Assembly (NCBI RefSeq): GCF_001188955.3 | Contig: NZ_JPRF03000017.1 | Coordinates: 1-64,000 of the forward strand | Reading direction: 5' to 3' | Source: Kitasatospora aureofaciens | GTDB taxonomy: Bacteria > Actinomycetota > Actinomycetes > Streptomycetales > Streptomycetaceae | DNA: 64,000 nt | Shown here: positions 48,691-58,038 of the stretch, piece after piece | How positions within the stretch are numbered: the first letter of the stretch is position 1 | Layout of the letters: each line of letters begins with the position of its first letter | The notes under the pieces: generated by a model | What the model saw: the letters and a program-made list of their open reading frames with translations, nothing else | Database searches by the model: none | What the model was told of the DNA's origin: nothing | Made by a program: the position numbers and the translations under genes

Positions 48691-50805
48691 TCAGCCGGAG
48701 ACCTTGACCTCGGCGACGTGGCCGCGGTACCTGCCGTCGCCATCCTTCGCCAGAGCGGTCAGCCAGATCAAGAGGTAACGCGTGGTGACCGGTGAGTCGA
48801 GGGTGTAGTCCACGGTGTTGCCGGACTTCTTGCCGAGGGTGGTGAAGCTGTCCGGCCTGAGCTGCGACGGGTTGGCGACGGCCGCAGGGGGCACCCGCAG
48901 CTCTGCGGTCTGCTCGCCGCCCTGGAACTGCACGGTCACCGAGGAGACCGACTGCGGCGAACCGAGGTCGATCATCAGGCCGGTGCCCGACTGGAGCGCG
49001 GGCGGCCTGGGGCCGAACTGGTCGACGAACCAGCCGGTGGTCCAGGCGGTGCCCGGGTCGCCGTCGATGGCGTTCTTGATGCTCTCGGTGCCCTGGGGCC
49101 CGTCGCCCAGTGGGTTGTACGACTCCGCGCCCTTGATGGTGACCGGCGCCGGAGCGTGCGTCGGCGGGTGCGTGCTCGGCGCGGCGGTGCTGACCGTGGG
49201 CTGCGGGGTCGCGACGGCCTGACCGTTGTTGCGCAGACTGCCGACGAACTGCCAGGAGGCGACGCCGATCGCGCCCAGTGCGACCGTCCAGGCGGTGGCC
49301 TTGACCACCCGGCGCAGCCGGCGCCTGGTGCGCCGGGCGGCGGTCGGCCGGGAGGAGGCCGGCAGCGGGGCGACCGTCGTGTCGGCGACCCGGGTCGGGT
49401 TGGGCGCGGTGGGCAGGGCGTGGGTGTTGTGCCGGGGCGGCGCTGGGAAGGCCGGCAGCTCGGGCTCGGGCTGTCGGATCCGGGGCATCTGCGCGATCAC
49501 CCGGACCAGCTCCTCCGGGGTGGTGATCGGCTCGGCGTGGTGCGGCGGGTGGTCGAACAGGGCGCGCGCCGCGAGTTCGGACAGGCCCTTGTGGACGCCC
49601 GCACGGACCTGGTCCGGCGCGGCGTTCTGCAGGCCTCTGGGCAGACCCTTGAGGTCGTAGCGGTCCTCGGGGTACGGCCAGCGGTGGGTGAGCGCGGCGA
49701 ACAGCAGAGCGCCGATCGCCCGGGTGTCGGTGCGCGGGGCATCCTCGGTGGAGTCCTCCGGGGGCAGCCCGCGCAGGGCGGCGTCCACCGCGATGCCGTT
49801 GATCCGGTACTGGCCGCTGTCGGTGCGCAGCACGCAGCGCGGGGTGAGCCGCAGGTGGGCCTGGCCGCGGCGGTGGGCGGCGGCGACGGCGTCGGCGACC
49901 TGGCGCACCATCTGGTACGCCTCGTGCGGCTCCATCGGGCCGTCGGTGAGCAGCTTGGCGAGGTCGGAGGCGTGCGGCAGCCACTCCCGCACGACGAAGA
50001 CCAGCTCGCCCTCCTGGACGGCGTCCAGCACCTGGACGAAGCGCGGGTCGCCGAGCAGGGCGGCGGACTTGGCGGCGGCCAGCACCTTGCGGGCGCGCTG
50101 GTGGCCGGAGGCCATCAGGTGGACGCCGACGGCCCGGCGCAGCTTCTCGTCGACGGCGCGCCAGCTGCTGAAGGTCTCCGTCTGGGAGATGCACTCCTCG
50201 AGCAGGTAGCGGTTGCCGATCTTGTCGCCGCTGTGCCGCATCGGGGCGGGGAGGGTGCGCGGGAGGGTGGCGGTGTCGCGCGGGTCGACCGTGGGCTGGG
50301 GATCGGTCGGGCGGCGCTTGTCGGAGGCGGCCGCGGGCGCGGGGGAGGGCTTCTTCCGCGGGGTGCCGGCCGCCAGTTCGGCGGCGATCTCGTGGACCGA
50401 GAGCGGGGCGGTGATCTCCGAGGTCTCCTCGCTGACGGACGCCTCCGGGGCCGGCTCGGCGCCCCGGTCGTCGTCGGCCGGAGCGTCCTCGTCGCCGGCT
50501 GTGGAGGCGGCCGTGGAGGTGGCCTTCGCTCCGTCCGTGGAGGTGGCCTTCCCTCCGGCTGTGGAGGCGGCCTTCCCTCCGTCCGTGGAGGCCGCCTTCG
50601 GTCCGGCCTCGGCAGCGGCCCCGGGTCCGGCTTCGGAGCCGGCCGTGGACCCGGCCCTGGGGGCGTCCGCGGAGGGGGCGTCGGCGGTGCCCGCCGGGGC
50701 GGTCTTCCCGCCCCCGAGCTCGTCGATCGCCGCAGCCAGCGCGGCCTCGTCCGCCGCCGCGTCAGCTGCTGACGTGTCGACGACCGCCTTGGTGCCATCA
50801 GCCAC
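48691..50805 (-). CDS. membrane pseudokinase linked to MurJ
   Basis: A 704-residue protein. The first 240 residues are low-complexity (Ala/Thr/Ser/Asp, with GGKAAST-type repeats). A protein-kinase fold follows (about 255-510) but the catalytic loop reads HLRLTPRCV instead of HRDLKPEN and the DFG position reads NGIAVDA, so it should be inactive. A basic segment, a membrane helix (about 528-548) and an extracytoplasmic discoidin-like domain (KNAIDGDPGTAWTT, ending VAEVKVSG) complete it. In mycobacteria the same kind of pseudokinase is fused to MurJ (MviN) and recruits FhaA when phosphorylated by PknB; here the two are separate adjacent genes. GTG 50805 with GGGGAGG upstream. Confidence 0.88.
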   Translation of the reverse strand: MADGTKAVVDTSAADAAADEAALAAAIDELGGGKTAPAGTADAPSADAPRAGSTAGSEAGPGAAAEAGPKAASTDGGKAASTAGGKATSTDGAKATSTAASTAGDEDAPADDDRGAEPAPEASVSEETSEITAPLSVHEIAAELAAGTPRKKPSPAPAAASDKRRPTDPQPTVDPRDTATLPRTLPAPMRHSGDKIGNRYLLEECISQTETFSSWRAVDEKLRRAVGVHLMASGHQRARKVLAAAKSAALLGDPRFVQVLDAVQEGELVFVVREWLPHASDLAKLLTDGPMEPHEAYQMVRQVADAVAAAHRRGQAHLRLTPRCVLRTDSGQYRINGIAVDAALRGLPPEDSTEDAPRTDTRAIGALLFAALTHRWPYPEDRYDLKGLPRGLQNAAPDQVRAGVHKGLSELAARALFDHPPHHAEPITTPEELVRVIAQMPRIRQPEPELPAFPAPPRHNTHALPTAPNPTRVADTTVAPLPASSRPTAARRTRRRLRRVVKATAWTVALGAIGVASWQFVGSLRNNGQAVATPQPTVSTAAPSTHPPTHAPAPVTIKGAESYNPLGDGPQGTESIKNAIDGDPGTAWTTGWFVDQFGPRPPALQSGTGLMIDLGSPQSVSSVTVQFQGGEQTAELRVPPAAVANPSQLRPDSFTTLGKKSGNTVDYTLDSPVTTRYLLIWLTALAKDGDGRYRGHVAEVKVSG

Positions 50806-51109
50806 CGTGGTCCTGCCTCCCCTTGTGTCGCCCCGGCCGAGAGAGTCGCTGGAGCGCGCGGATAGGCCGCCCTGTGCTCCAGGACAATTGTGCCCACTCT
50901 TCTCCACCGGGTACGACCGCTGAGACGTCCGCTCGGTTGCCCACGGGTGGAGAGATGTCGTGCAGACCCGACACCGGGCCGCCACGTCGCGGCCCGGGCG
51001 TTCCCGGTAGTGGGGGCGGCTCGGAATGCGGCCGGACGGGCGGAGGCGGTGGTCGCCCCGGTTGACGCCCGGTCAGGGCGTCCGCCCGTTCGGCCGGTTG
51101 ACCGGTCGG
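50806..51109. other. intergenic region between murJ and the pseudokinase gene
   Basis: A 304-bp gap on the minus strand. It contains the ribosome binding site of the pseudokinase gene and no convincing gene. An AT-richer hexamer CAATTG near 50885 could belong to a promoter, but I could not define one. No terminator-grade hairpin is visible. Confidence 0.35.
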
Positions 51110-53587
51110 TCAGCGGCCCAGTCGGCCGCGGACCATGCCCAGCATGGCGTTCATCTCCTCGATGCGCAGGCGCTTCGCGAGGAACACGAACACCAGCAGC
51201 TGGAGGCCACCGGCCAGAACCACCGACAGCACGCTGCCCGCCCAGCCGGCCAGCACCTGCTGGACCGCCAGGCTGACGCCGAGGCCGACCGCCGCGGCCG
51301 GGACGCAGGCGGCGGCCAGCCGGCTGTACGTCTTGCCGATCCGCTTGGTGTCCAGCCCGCCGATCTTCTTCTTCAGCTTCGGCACCGCGACCGTCACTCC
51401 GACGGCGTAGGCGAGGCCGTAGCCGAAGGCCATGCCGGTCACCGTCCACTGCGGAGGCAGGGCGGCCCAGCAGATCAGCGAGAAGCCGGCCTGGCAGGCG
51501 GCCACCCAGACGGTGTTGGAGAACGGCGTCCTGGTGTCCTCGTAGGCGTAGAAGCCGCGCAGCATCACGTACTGGGCCGAGTACGGGATCAGCCCGAGCG
51601 CGAAGGCGGAGAGCATCAGACCGACGTTGGTCGCGTTGTCCAGGGCCGTGCTGCCGCCGCCGACCGCGTAGATCGAGCGGCCGATCGCCGGGCCGAGCGC
51701 CAGGAACAGGAAGGCCGCCGGGACGACCGCCACCGCGGTGGTGCGCAGCCCGTACGACAGGTCGTCGCGGACGGCGCCGGCGTCCTCGTCGGCCGCCGCC
51801 CGGGAGAGCCGGGGGAGCACCGCGCTCATGATCGAGACGGTGATGACGGCCTGCGGGAGCTGCCAGATCAGCAGGGCGTTGGAGAAGGCCGACAGGCCGA
51901 CGCCGCCGTGGCCGCCCTGCTCGGCGGCGCTGCCGGCCGCGGTGGCCAGCTGGGTGATGACCAGGTAGCCGGCCTGGTTGGCGAGCACGAAGAAGAAGGT
52001 CCACTTGGCCAGCCGGGCCGCCTTGCCCAGGCCGTGGCCGCGCCAGTCGAAGCGCGGACGGAAGTGGAAGTCCGCGGCCCGCAGGTACGGGACCATCGCC
52101 AGCGACTGGACCACCAGGCCGAGCAGGGTGCCCAGGCCGAGCAGCCGGACGCCCTCCGGGGAGATGTTCTCCGGGGTGACCTGGGAGCCGTTGTAGCCGC
52201 CGTAGACCCAGATGTACGCGCCGAAGGTGAAGACCACCACGATGTTGTTGAGGACCGGGGTCCACATCATCGCGCCGAAGCGGCCGCGGGCGTTGAGGAT
52301 CTGGCCCATCACCACGTGGACGCCCATGAAGAAGATGGTCGGCAGGCAGTAGCGGGCCAGCGCCACCGTGGTGTCCGCGCGGGCGGGGTTGGTCATCATC
52401 GGGTGGGCGATCAGCTGGACCAGCAACGGCGCCCCGAGGACCGCCAGGAACACCACGCCGCCGAGTCCGACCATCACCAGGGTGAGCAGCCGACTGGCGT
52501 AGGCGGTGCCGCCGTCCTCGTCGTTCTTCATGCTGCGCACCAGCTGCGGCACGAAGACCGCGTTCAGCGCGCCGCCGCCGATCAGGATGTACAGCAGGGT
52601 CGGCAGGGTGTTCGCCGCGTTGTACGAGTCACCCATGACCGCGATGCCGATCGCGCCGGCGATCACCATGGTCCGAAGGAAGCCGGTGCCACGGGAGACC
52701 AGGGTGCCGGCCGCCATGATCGCGCTGGAGTTCAGCAGGCTGGCGACCTTGCCGCCACCGCCGGCCGCCGGGGCGGGCGCGGCTGTGGGCCGGGCGGTCC
52801 GCTCCTCGGCGAGGTCCGCCCGCGGCTCGACCGCCGGGGGCACCGCGACGGCGGCCACCTGCATGGTGGCCTCGTCCTCGGAGAGCGGCGGGTCGAACTC
52901 GATCGGCGGCACGAAGGGGCGCTGCCCGTCCGGGCCGCCGTACTGCGGCTGCCCCGGGTAGCCGCCCGCCGGCGGGTACGGCGCGGGGGCGCCCGGCGGC
53001 GTCTGGGCGCCCGGAGGCACCTGGGCGGCCTGGGGCACCGGCGCGACCGGCTGGACCGGCTGGACCGGGGCGGGCTGGGGCACCGGCTGCGGGCCGGCGG
53101 CCTCGGGCTGGTGGCCGCCGCCGAACAGCGCGTCCACCCCCACGTACTCGGTGGTCTCGGTGTCCCAGGCGGAGTGTGCCGGGCCCGGCTCCCACTGCGG
53201 CCGGGGCTGCTCGGCACCGCCCCACTGCGGGGCGGCCGGATCGGCCTGCTGCGGCCAGCCGGCCTGCGCCGGGGGAGTGTCCCAGCCGGGCTGCACGGGC
53301 GGCACCGGGGGCGAGAACGGCGTCGACGGCACCGGGGTCGGGTAGCCGCCGCCCTGCGGCGGAAGCTGCGGCGGCACGTCGTACGCGGTGGCCGGCGGCG
53401 GCGTGGCGGCGGGCCGCCCGGCCTGCAGTCCGTACGGGTCCTGGCCGTCCTGCTGGGACCCGTACGCGTCGGCCGCGTACGGGTCCTGGGCGTAGGTGTC
53501 GGCCACGTACCAGTCGCCGGACGGCGACTCGGCGCCCGGCCGGCTCTCAGCGCGGCCCGGCGGCCGCTCCTCGCTGCGCCCGGTCAT
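51110..53587 (-). CDS. murJ: lipid II flippase MurJ (MviN) with long N-terminal extension
   Basis: An 825-residue protein. The N-terminal 270 residues are a Pro/Gln/Tyr/Gly-rich cytoplasmic region. The MOP-superfamily MurJ domain with about 14 membrane helices follows (from KVASLLNSSAIMAAGTLVSR through RIEEMNAMLGMV). It flips the peptidoglycan precursor lipid II to the outside. ATG 53587 has AGAGGTGA upstream; an ATG at 53689 would only add residues overlapping the gap. Together with the adjacent pseudokinase and FhaA it forms the regulated export module. Confidence 0.95.
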   Translation of the reverse strand: MTGRSEERPPGRAESRPGAESPSGDWYVADTYAQDPYAADAYGSQQDGQDPYGLQAGRPAATPPPATAYDVPPQLPPQGGGYPTPVPSTPFSPPVPPVQPGWDTPPAQAGWPQQADPAAPQWGGAEQPRPQWEPGPAHSAWDTETTEYVGVDALFGGGHQPEAAGPQPVPQPAPVQPVQPVAPVPQAAQVPPGAQTPPGAPAPYPPAGGYPGQPQYGGPDGQRPFVPPIEFDPPLSEDEATMQVAAVAVPPAVEPRADLAEERTARPTAAPAPAAGGGGKVASLLNSSAIMAAGTLVSRGTGFLRTMVIAGAIGIAVMGDSYNAANTLPTLLYILIGGGALNAVFVPQLVRSMKNDEDGGTAYASRLLTLVMVGLGGVVFLAVLGAPLLVQLIAHPMMTNPARADTTVALARYCLPTIFFMGVHVVMGQILNARGRFGAMMWTPVLNNIVVVFTFGAYIWVYGGYNGSQVTPENISPEGVRLLGLGTLLGLVVQSLAMVPYLRAADFHFRPRFDWRGHGLGKAARLAKWTFFFVLANQAGYLVITQLATAAGSAAEQGGHGGVGLSAFSNALLIWQLPQAVITVSIMSAVLPRLSRAAADEDAGAVRDDLSYGLRTTAVAVVPAAFLFLALGPAIGRSIYAVGGGSTALDNATNVGLMLSAFALGLIPYSAQYVMLRGFYAYEDTRTPFSNTVWVAACQAGFSLICWAALPPQWTVTGMAFGYGLAYAVGVTVAVPKLKKKIGGLDTKRIGKTYSRLAAACVPAAAVGLGVSLAVQQVLAGWAGSVLSVVLAGGLQLLVFVFLAKRLRIEEMNAMLGMVRGRLGR

Positions 53588-53645
53588 GTCACCTCTTCGC
53601 TGTCGTGGGGGGTGGCCGGCCCGGCGTCGCGGGTGGTCGGCGGTA

Positions 53646-56183
53646 TCAAGGACCAACCTTCTCATCACCGGCGGTCCGATCCAGGCCATCCGGGCTGCTG
53701 GCGCGTGGTGTCTGCGCGAGACTGCCGCCCGTGGAACCGCTCCCGGAGGGGTCCGGTTCGGAGGCCTCCGGCTCCTCCGGCTCCTCCGGCTCCTCCGTTT
53801 CCTGCGGTTCGTCCGGCTCGTCCGGCTCGGCCCCGGCGGCGCCGTCCGGCCCGTCCGTCGCCGGGCCGTCGCCGACCGGCTGGTCGCCGTCCTCGTGCGG
53901 CTGACCGCCGCGCCGCTTGCGCTGGCGGAAGAAGCGCAGCGCGGCCAGCACCAGCAGCACGGCGGCGCCGGCGAAGACGTACAGCACCCCGTTGGTGACC
54001 GAGGTGACCTCGACCCTGAACACCTGGGGGTCGCCGTAGGGCCTCGGATCGGGGCCGGTGGTGTACAGCTGGGCGGTCATGGTGACCGGGCCGTTGTTGC
54101 GGGCCTCGGCGTTGAAGCGCAGCGTGACGCTCTGCGAGGCCGGGAGGACCAGGTCCTCGTCCTTGCCCACCCGCAGCCGGTTCGGCTGGCTCGAGGTCAG
54201 CCGCAGCTTCAGGTTGGTGACCGTCTGGGTGAGGTCGTTGCGCACGCTGACCTGGAGCTGGCCGGTGTTCCCGGCCAGGGTGACCACGGTCTTCTTCGGC
54301 ACCTGGACGGCGTTCGTGAGCTCCGTCAGGTACTTGTCGACGCCCCGGCGGTAGTTGTCGCCGGCCGTCGTCCGGGTGCGCCACTCGGTGGACAGCGAGC
54401 GGACCATGGCGGCGCTGAACGGGCCGCGCACCCGCTGCGGCAGGGTGAGCACCCGCATCAGGGTGTCCAGATCCCGCTGGACCTTGTCGGTGCCGCTCAG
54501 GGCGTCGGCCGGCAGTTCGGTGGCCCGGACCTGGGTCGGGTAGTCGGCGGACGACGGGACGGCGGTGTTGGCCTTCGGGTCCGGCGCCACCTCGGTCAGC
54601 GTGTCCAGCTTCACCGGGGTCAGCCACTTGTCGGTCGCCGTCTGCAGCGCGCCGGCCAGCACCTTGGCGGTGGCGGCGGTCATCTCGCGCGGCGGCATGA
54701 CCAGCAGGCCGCGCTGGTTCTGCGGCTGCTCGTGGGTGATGGTGAAGGTCTCGGCCAGGAAGCGCTGGGCCGCCTCGGTCTGGTCCTGCGGGGAGCTCAG
54801 GTCCTTCTGGAAGAGCGAGGAGACCGTGTCGTCGGCGACCACGGCGCTCTGTCCGTTGCCGATCGGGCGCACGGCGGTCGGGGTGTAGTTCACCGACTCC
54901 GGGTCGGGCATGCTCGCGCCGTTGGCCAGCACCAGGCTGCTGCCCGCCTGCCGGGCGATGCCGGCGATCTGCTGGTCGAGGTAGCCCTGGTACGGCCAGG
55001 CCACGTCGGAGCGGGTGTCCACGAAGAGCCGGCCCTCGACGGTCAGCCGGCCGGCGGTGGCCGCCTTGTCCAGGGCGGTGCCCATGCCGGTCAGGTCGGC
55101 GCCGTTGTGGGCGATCGAGGCGAGGTCCGGGTCGGCGTACGGCAGCGCGATGACCTGGTTGCCGGACTTGGCGACGGCCGCGCGCAGCTTGTTCAGCCAG
55201 GCCTCGGCGGCGGGCGAGGCGTCGTGCGAGACGGTGTTGTCGTCCTTGGCGGGCTTGCCCGCCGCCTCGCTGCCCGGCTTCTGGACCCGGTACCTGCCGG
55301 TCATCGCGAACGCGGCGTCCAGCAGGTCGGGGTCGATCACCCAGCTCAGGCCGGTCAGCTTGGAGCCGGTGTCGACCAGCTCGTACAGCCGGCCGCCCGG
55401 CGCGAACTCGGTGGCCAGGCTGTCGTCGCGCAGCACCGGGAGGGTCTGGTCGTTGTCGGCGGTGGTCTGCGCGGCCAGCACCGGCGCGTGCACCAGCGGC
55501 CAGAGGGTGGTGACCTTCGTCGGCTGGGCCTCGGTGCCGCCCTGGGAGAAGGGCAGGAAGGTCCGGGCAATGCCCAGGGCACGGTCGCGCGGGTTGTCGG
55601 CGGTCGAGCCCCAGGCGTCCACGGCGAGCTCGTAGACGCCGCTCTCGGACAGCCCGAGGTCGCTCACCGCGACGCTGAGGGTGTACGGCAGGCTCTGGCC
55701 GGGCTTCAGCTCCGGCAGGGCGTACTGCGGGCTGTCCAGCTCCGTGCCGTCGTCGCCCCTCGGCGTGGTGCGGGAGGCCACGCCCTGGAGCTCGCTGCGC
55801 CGCTGCAGGGGCTTGCTGCTGACCGGCTTGCGGACCGCCGCGTGAGCGCCCTTGAGGGCCGACTTGCCGGAGTTGGTGACGTGGCCGGTGATGGACACGG
55901 TGCCGTTGGGCACGGCCAGCTGCGGGGTGACCGTCTCGATGCTCAGCACGACCGGGTACTCCGCGGTGGCCGCGGCGTCGGCGGCCGGGCTGATGTTGCC
56001 GCCGGCCGGGAGCGCCATGGCGGGAACGGCCGTGAACAGGGTCAGGGCGGCCGCGCAGGCGGCGGCGAAGCGGCGGGCGAGGCGGCCCGTACTCCGTCCG
56101 TCGGCGGGACGTCCGTGGGGGCCCGTGGCCCGTCCAGGCTGTCGGTGCGCCCCCAGGCCCGAGTGCCGTGCCGGCTCACTCAC
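53646..56183 (-). CDS. DUF6049 family secreted/membrane protein
   Basis: An 845-residue protein found next to murJ across actinobacteria (mycobacterial Rv3909 position), function unknown. A signal peptide or N-terminal helix (RRFAAACAAALTLFTAVPAMA, quoted in part) follows an Arg/Gly-rich stretch. The large extracytoplasmic part has beta-rich segments, then a membrane helix (VLYVFAGAAVLLVLAAL) and a basic then very acidic tail with PEEPEEPE repeats. The GTG at 56183 is preferred; an ATG at 56339 would add 52 residues without conservation. It lies 58 bp upstream of murJ and is divergent from cca. Confidence 0.88.
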   Translation of the reverse strand: MSEPARHSGLGAHRQPGRATGPHGRPADGRSTGRLARRFAAACAAALTLFTAVPAMALPAGGNISPAADAAATAEYPVVLSIETVTPQLAVPNGTVSITGHVTNSGKSALKGAHAAVRKPVSSKPLQRRSELQGVASRTTPRGDDGTELDSPQYALPELKPGQSLPYTLSVAVSDLGLSESGVYELAVDAWGSTADNPRDRALGIARTFLPFSQGGTEAQPTKVTTLWPLVHAPVLAAQTTADNDQTLPVLRDDSLATEFAPGGRLYELVDTGSKLTGLSWVIDPDLLDAAFAMTGRYRVQKPGSEAAGKPAKDDNTVSHDASPAAEAWLNKLRAAVAKSGNQVIALPYADPDLASIAHNGADLTGMGTALDKAATAGRLTVEGRLFVDTRSDVAWPYQGYLDQQIAGIARQAGSSLVLANGASMPDPESVNYTPTAVRPIGNGQSAVVADDTVSSLFQKDLSSPQDQTEAAQRFLAETFTITHEQPQNQRGLLVMPPREMTAATAKVLAGALQTATDKWLTPVKLDTLTEVAPDPKANTAVPSSADYPTQVRATELPADALSGTDKVQRDLDTLMRVLTLPQRVRGPFSAAMVRSLSTEWRTRTTAGDNYRRGVDKYLTELTNAVQVPKKTVVTLAGNTGQLQVSVRNDLTQTVTNLKLRLTSSQPNRLRVGKDEDLVLPASQSVTLRFNAEARNNGPVTMTAQLYTTGPDPRPYGDPQVFRVEVTSVTNGVLYVFAGAAVLLVLAALRFFRQRKRRGGQPHEDGDQPVGDGPATDGPDGAAGAEPDEPDEPQETEEPEEPEEPEASEPDPSGSGSTGGSLAQTPRASSPDGLDRTAGDEKVGP

Positions 56184-56479
56184 TCGTTTCGCCCTCGCCG
56201 TTCTGTTCGATCGCTCGCTGCTGATGCTGTCCGCCCGGCGCTGCTGCCGGACGTTCCCCGCTCGACGTTCTTCGTTCGACGCTGTACGCCACCCTGCTGC
56301 CGCGGAGGGTTCCGTCGGCACGGCGGCGGTACGCGACACCGCATCCCCGGTTCCGGTGTCCGCGATCCGTCCACCGGCATGGTAACGATCCAGCCAGGCG
56401 AGCAGTGTTGCGGGCTGTGGGAAGAGACGCCCGAAACGCGCGGGCGGTTGACCTTCCGGGGCACGTACCCTTGTGAGCC

Positions 56480-57976
56480 GTGTCCACTGCCAATGAGCCC
56501 ACCGCGCGCACCGATCGTTCCAGCACCGCCACCCAGGTCGTCCCAGGCCTGAGCGAGGCCCAGGCCCTGGGGCTGCAAGAGCTGCTGCGGGTGTCTCCGG
56601 TGGCCGACGAGATCGCCCGCCGGTTCCAGGCGGCCGGTCACCGGCTGGCCCTGGTCGGCGGCTCGGTGCGGGACGCGCTGCTCGGCCGGCTCGGCAACGA
56701 CCTGGACTTCACCACCGACGCCCGCCCGCAGCAGGTGCTCAAGCTGGTCAAGGGCTGGGCGGACGCGGTCTGGGACGTCGGCATCGCCTTCGGCACCGTC
56801 GGGGCCCGCAAGGACACCCCCGAGGGCTCCTTCCTGATCGAGATCACCACCTACCGGTCCGAGGCGTACGACCGCACCTCCCGCAAGCCCGAGGTGAGCT
56901 ACGGCGACACCATCGAGCAGGACCTGGTCCGCCGGGACTTCACGGTCAACGCGATGGCCGTCGACCTGCCCGGCCGCGGCTTCGTCGACCCGCACCACGG
57001 CCTGGAGGACCTGGAGGCCAGGGTGCTGCGCACCCCCGCCACGCCCGAGGAGTCCTTCTCCGACGATCCGCTGCGGATGATGCGGGCCGCCCGCTTCGCC
57101 GCCCAGCTGGACTTCGACCCGGCGCCCGGGGTGGTCGCCGCGATGACCGCGATGGCCGAGCGGATCACCATCGTCTCGGCCGAGCGGGTGCAGGCCGAGC
57201 TGAACAAGCTGCTGCTGGCCGACCACCCGGTGAAGGGCCTGCGGCTGCTGGTCGACACCGGCCTGGCCCGGCACGTGCTGCCGGAGCTGCCCGCGCTGAA
57301 GCTGGAGCGCGACGAGCACCACCGGCACAAGGACGTCTACGAGCACTCGCTGACCGTCCTGGAGCAGGCCATCGACCTGGAGCAGGACGGCCCGGACCTC
57401 ACCCTGCGCCTCGCCGCGCTGCTGCACGACATCGGCAAGCCGCGCACCCGCCGCTTCGAGTCGGACGGCCGGGTCTCCTTCCACCACCACGAGGTGGTCG
57501 GCGCCAAGATGACCCGCAAGCGGATGCGCGAGCTCAAGTACTCCAAGGAGCTCACCGAGGACGTCTCGCGCCTGGTCGAGCTGCACCTGCGCTTCCACGG
57601 CTACGGCGGCGGCGAGTGGACCGACTCCGCGGTGCGCCGCTACGTCACCGACGCCGGGCCGCTGCTGGAGCGCCTGCACAAGCTGACCCGCTCGGACTGC
57701 ACCACCCGCAACAAGAAGAAGGCGGCCGCGCTGTCGCGCACCTACGACGGCCTGGAGCACCGGATCGCCGAGCTGAAGGCGCAGGAGGAGCTGGACTCCA
57801 TCCGCCCGGCGCTGGACGGCAACCAGATCATGGAGCTGCTCGGGCTGAAGCCCGGCCCGCAGGTCGGCAAGGCGTACAAGCACATGCTCGAACTGCGGCT
57901 GGAGCACGGGCCGATGGAGCCCGACGAGGCGGTCGCGGCGCTGCGGGCCTGGTGGGACGGGCAGCAGCAGGGCTGA
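56480..57976 (+). CDS. cca: CCA tRNA nucleotidyltransferase
   Basis: A 498-residue class II nucleotidyltransferase that adds CCA to tRNA 3' ends; none of the four tRNA genes in this window encodes CCA. The catalytic head reads LVGGSVRDALLGRLGNDLDF with FTTDA, the RNA-binding domain has SDDPLRMMRAARFAAQL, and an HD domain (LLHDIGKPRT) follows. The GTG start has no Shine-Dalgarno sequence and a TACCCT hexamer ends nine bases before it, so the mRNA may be leaderless. Confidence 0.95.
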   Translation: MSTANEPTARTDRSSTATQVVPGLSEAQALGLQELLRVSPVADEIARRFQAAGHRLALVGGSVRDALLGRLGNDLDFTTDARPQQVLKLVKGWADAVWDVGIAFGTVGARKDTPEGSFLIEITTYRSEAYDRTSRKPEVSYGDTIEQDLVRRDFTVNAMAVDLPGRGFVDPHHGLEDLEARVLRTPATPEESFSDDPLRMMRAARFAAQLDFDPAPGVVAAMTAMAERITIVSAERVQAELNKLLLADHPVKGLRLLVDTGLARHVLPELPALKLERDEHHRHKDVYEHSLTVLEQAIDLEQDGPDLTLRLAALLHDIGKPRTRRFESDGRVSFHHHEVVGAKMTRKRMRELKYSKELTEDVSRLVELHLRFHGYGGGEWTDSAVRRYVTDAGPLLERLHKLTRSDCTTRNKKKAAALSRTYDGLEHRIAELKAQEELDSIRPALDGNQIMELLGLKPGPQVGKAYKHMLELRLEHGPMEPDEAVAALRAWWDGQQQG

Positions 57977-57992
57977 GGCCCGGACGACGGAA

Positions 57993-58024
57993 CGAGGGGC
58001 GGACCCGGTGCGGGCCGCCCCTCG
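57993..58024. terminator. bidirectional hairpin after cca
   Basis: A 10-bp stem CGAGGGGCGG/CCGCCCCTCG with extra pairing inside the loop, between cca and the convergent LppU-like gene. Confidence 0.7.
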
Positions 58025-58038
58025 CTCCGTGCGCGGGA

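Noticed and set aside
53496..56552. A 1018-codon open frame on the plus strand opposite the DUF6049 gene
   Set aside because: Long antisense frames are common at this GC content. The minus strand encodes a protein with signal peptide, membrane helix and conserved neighbours.
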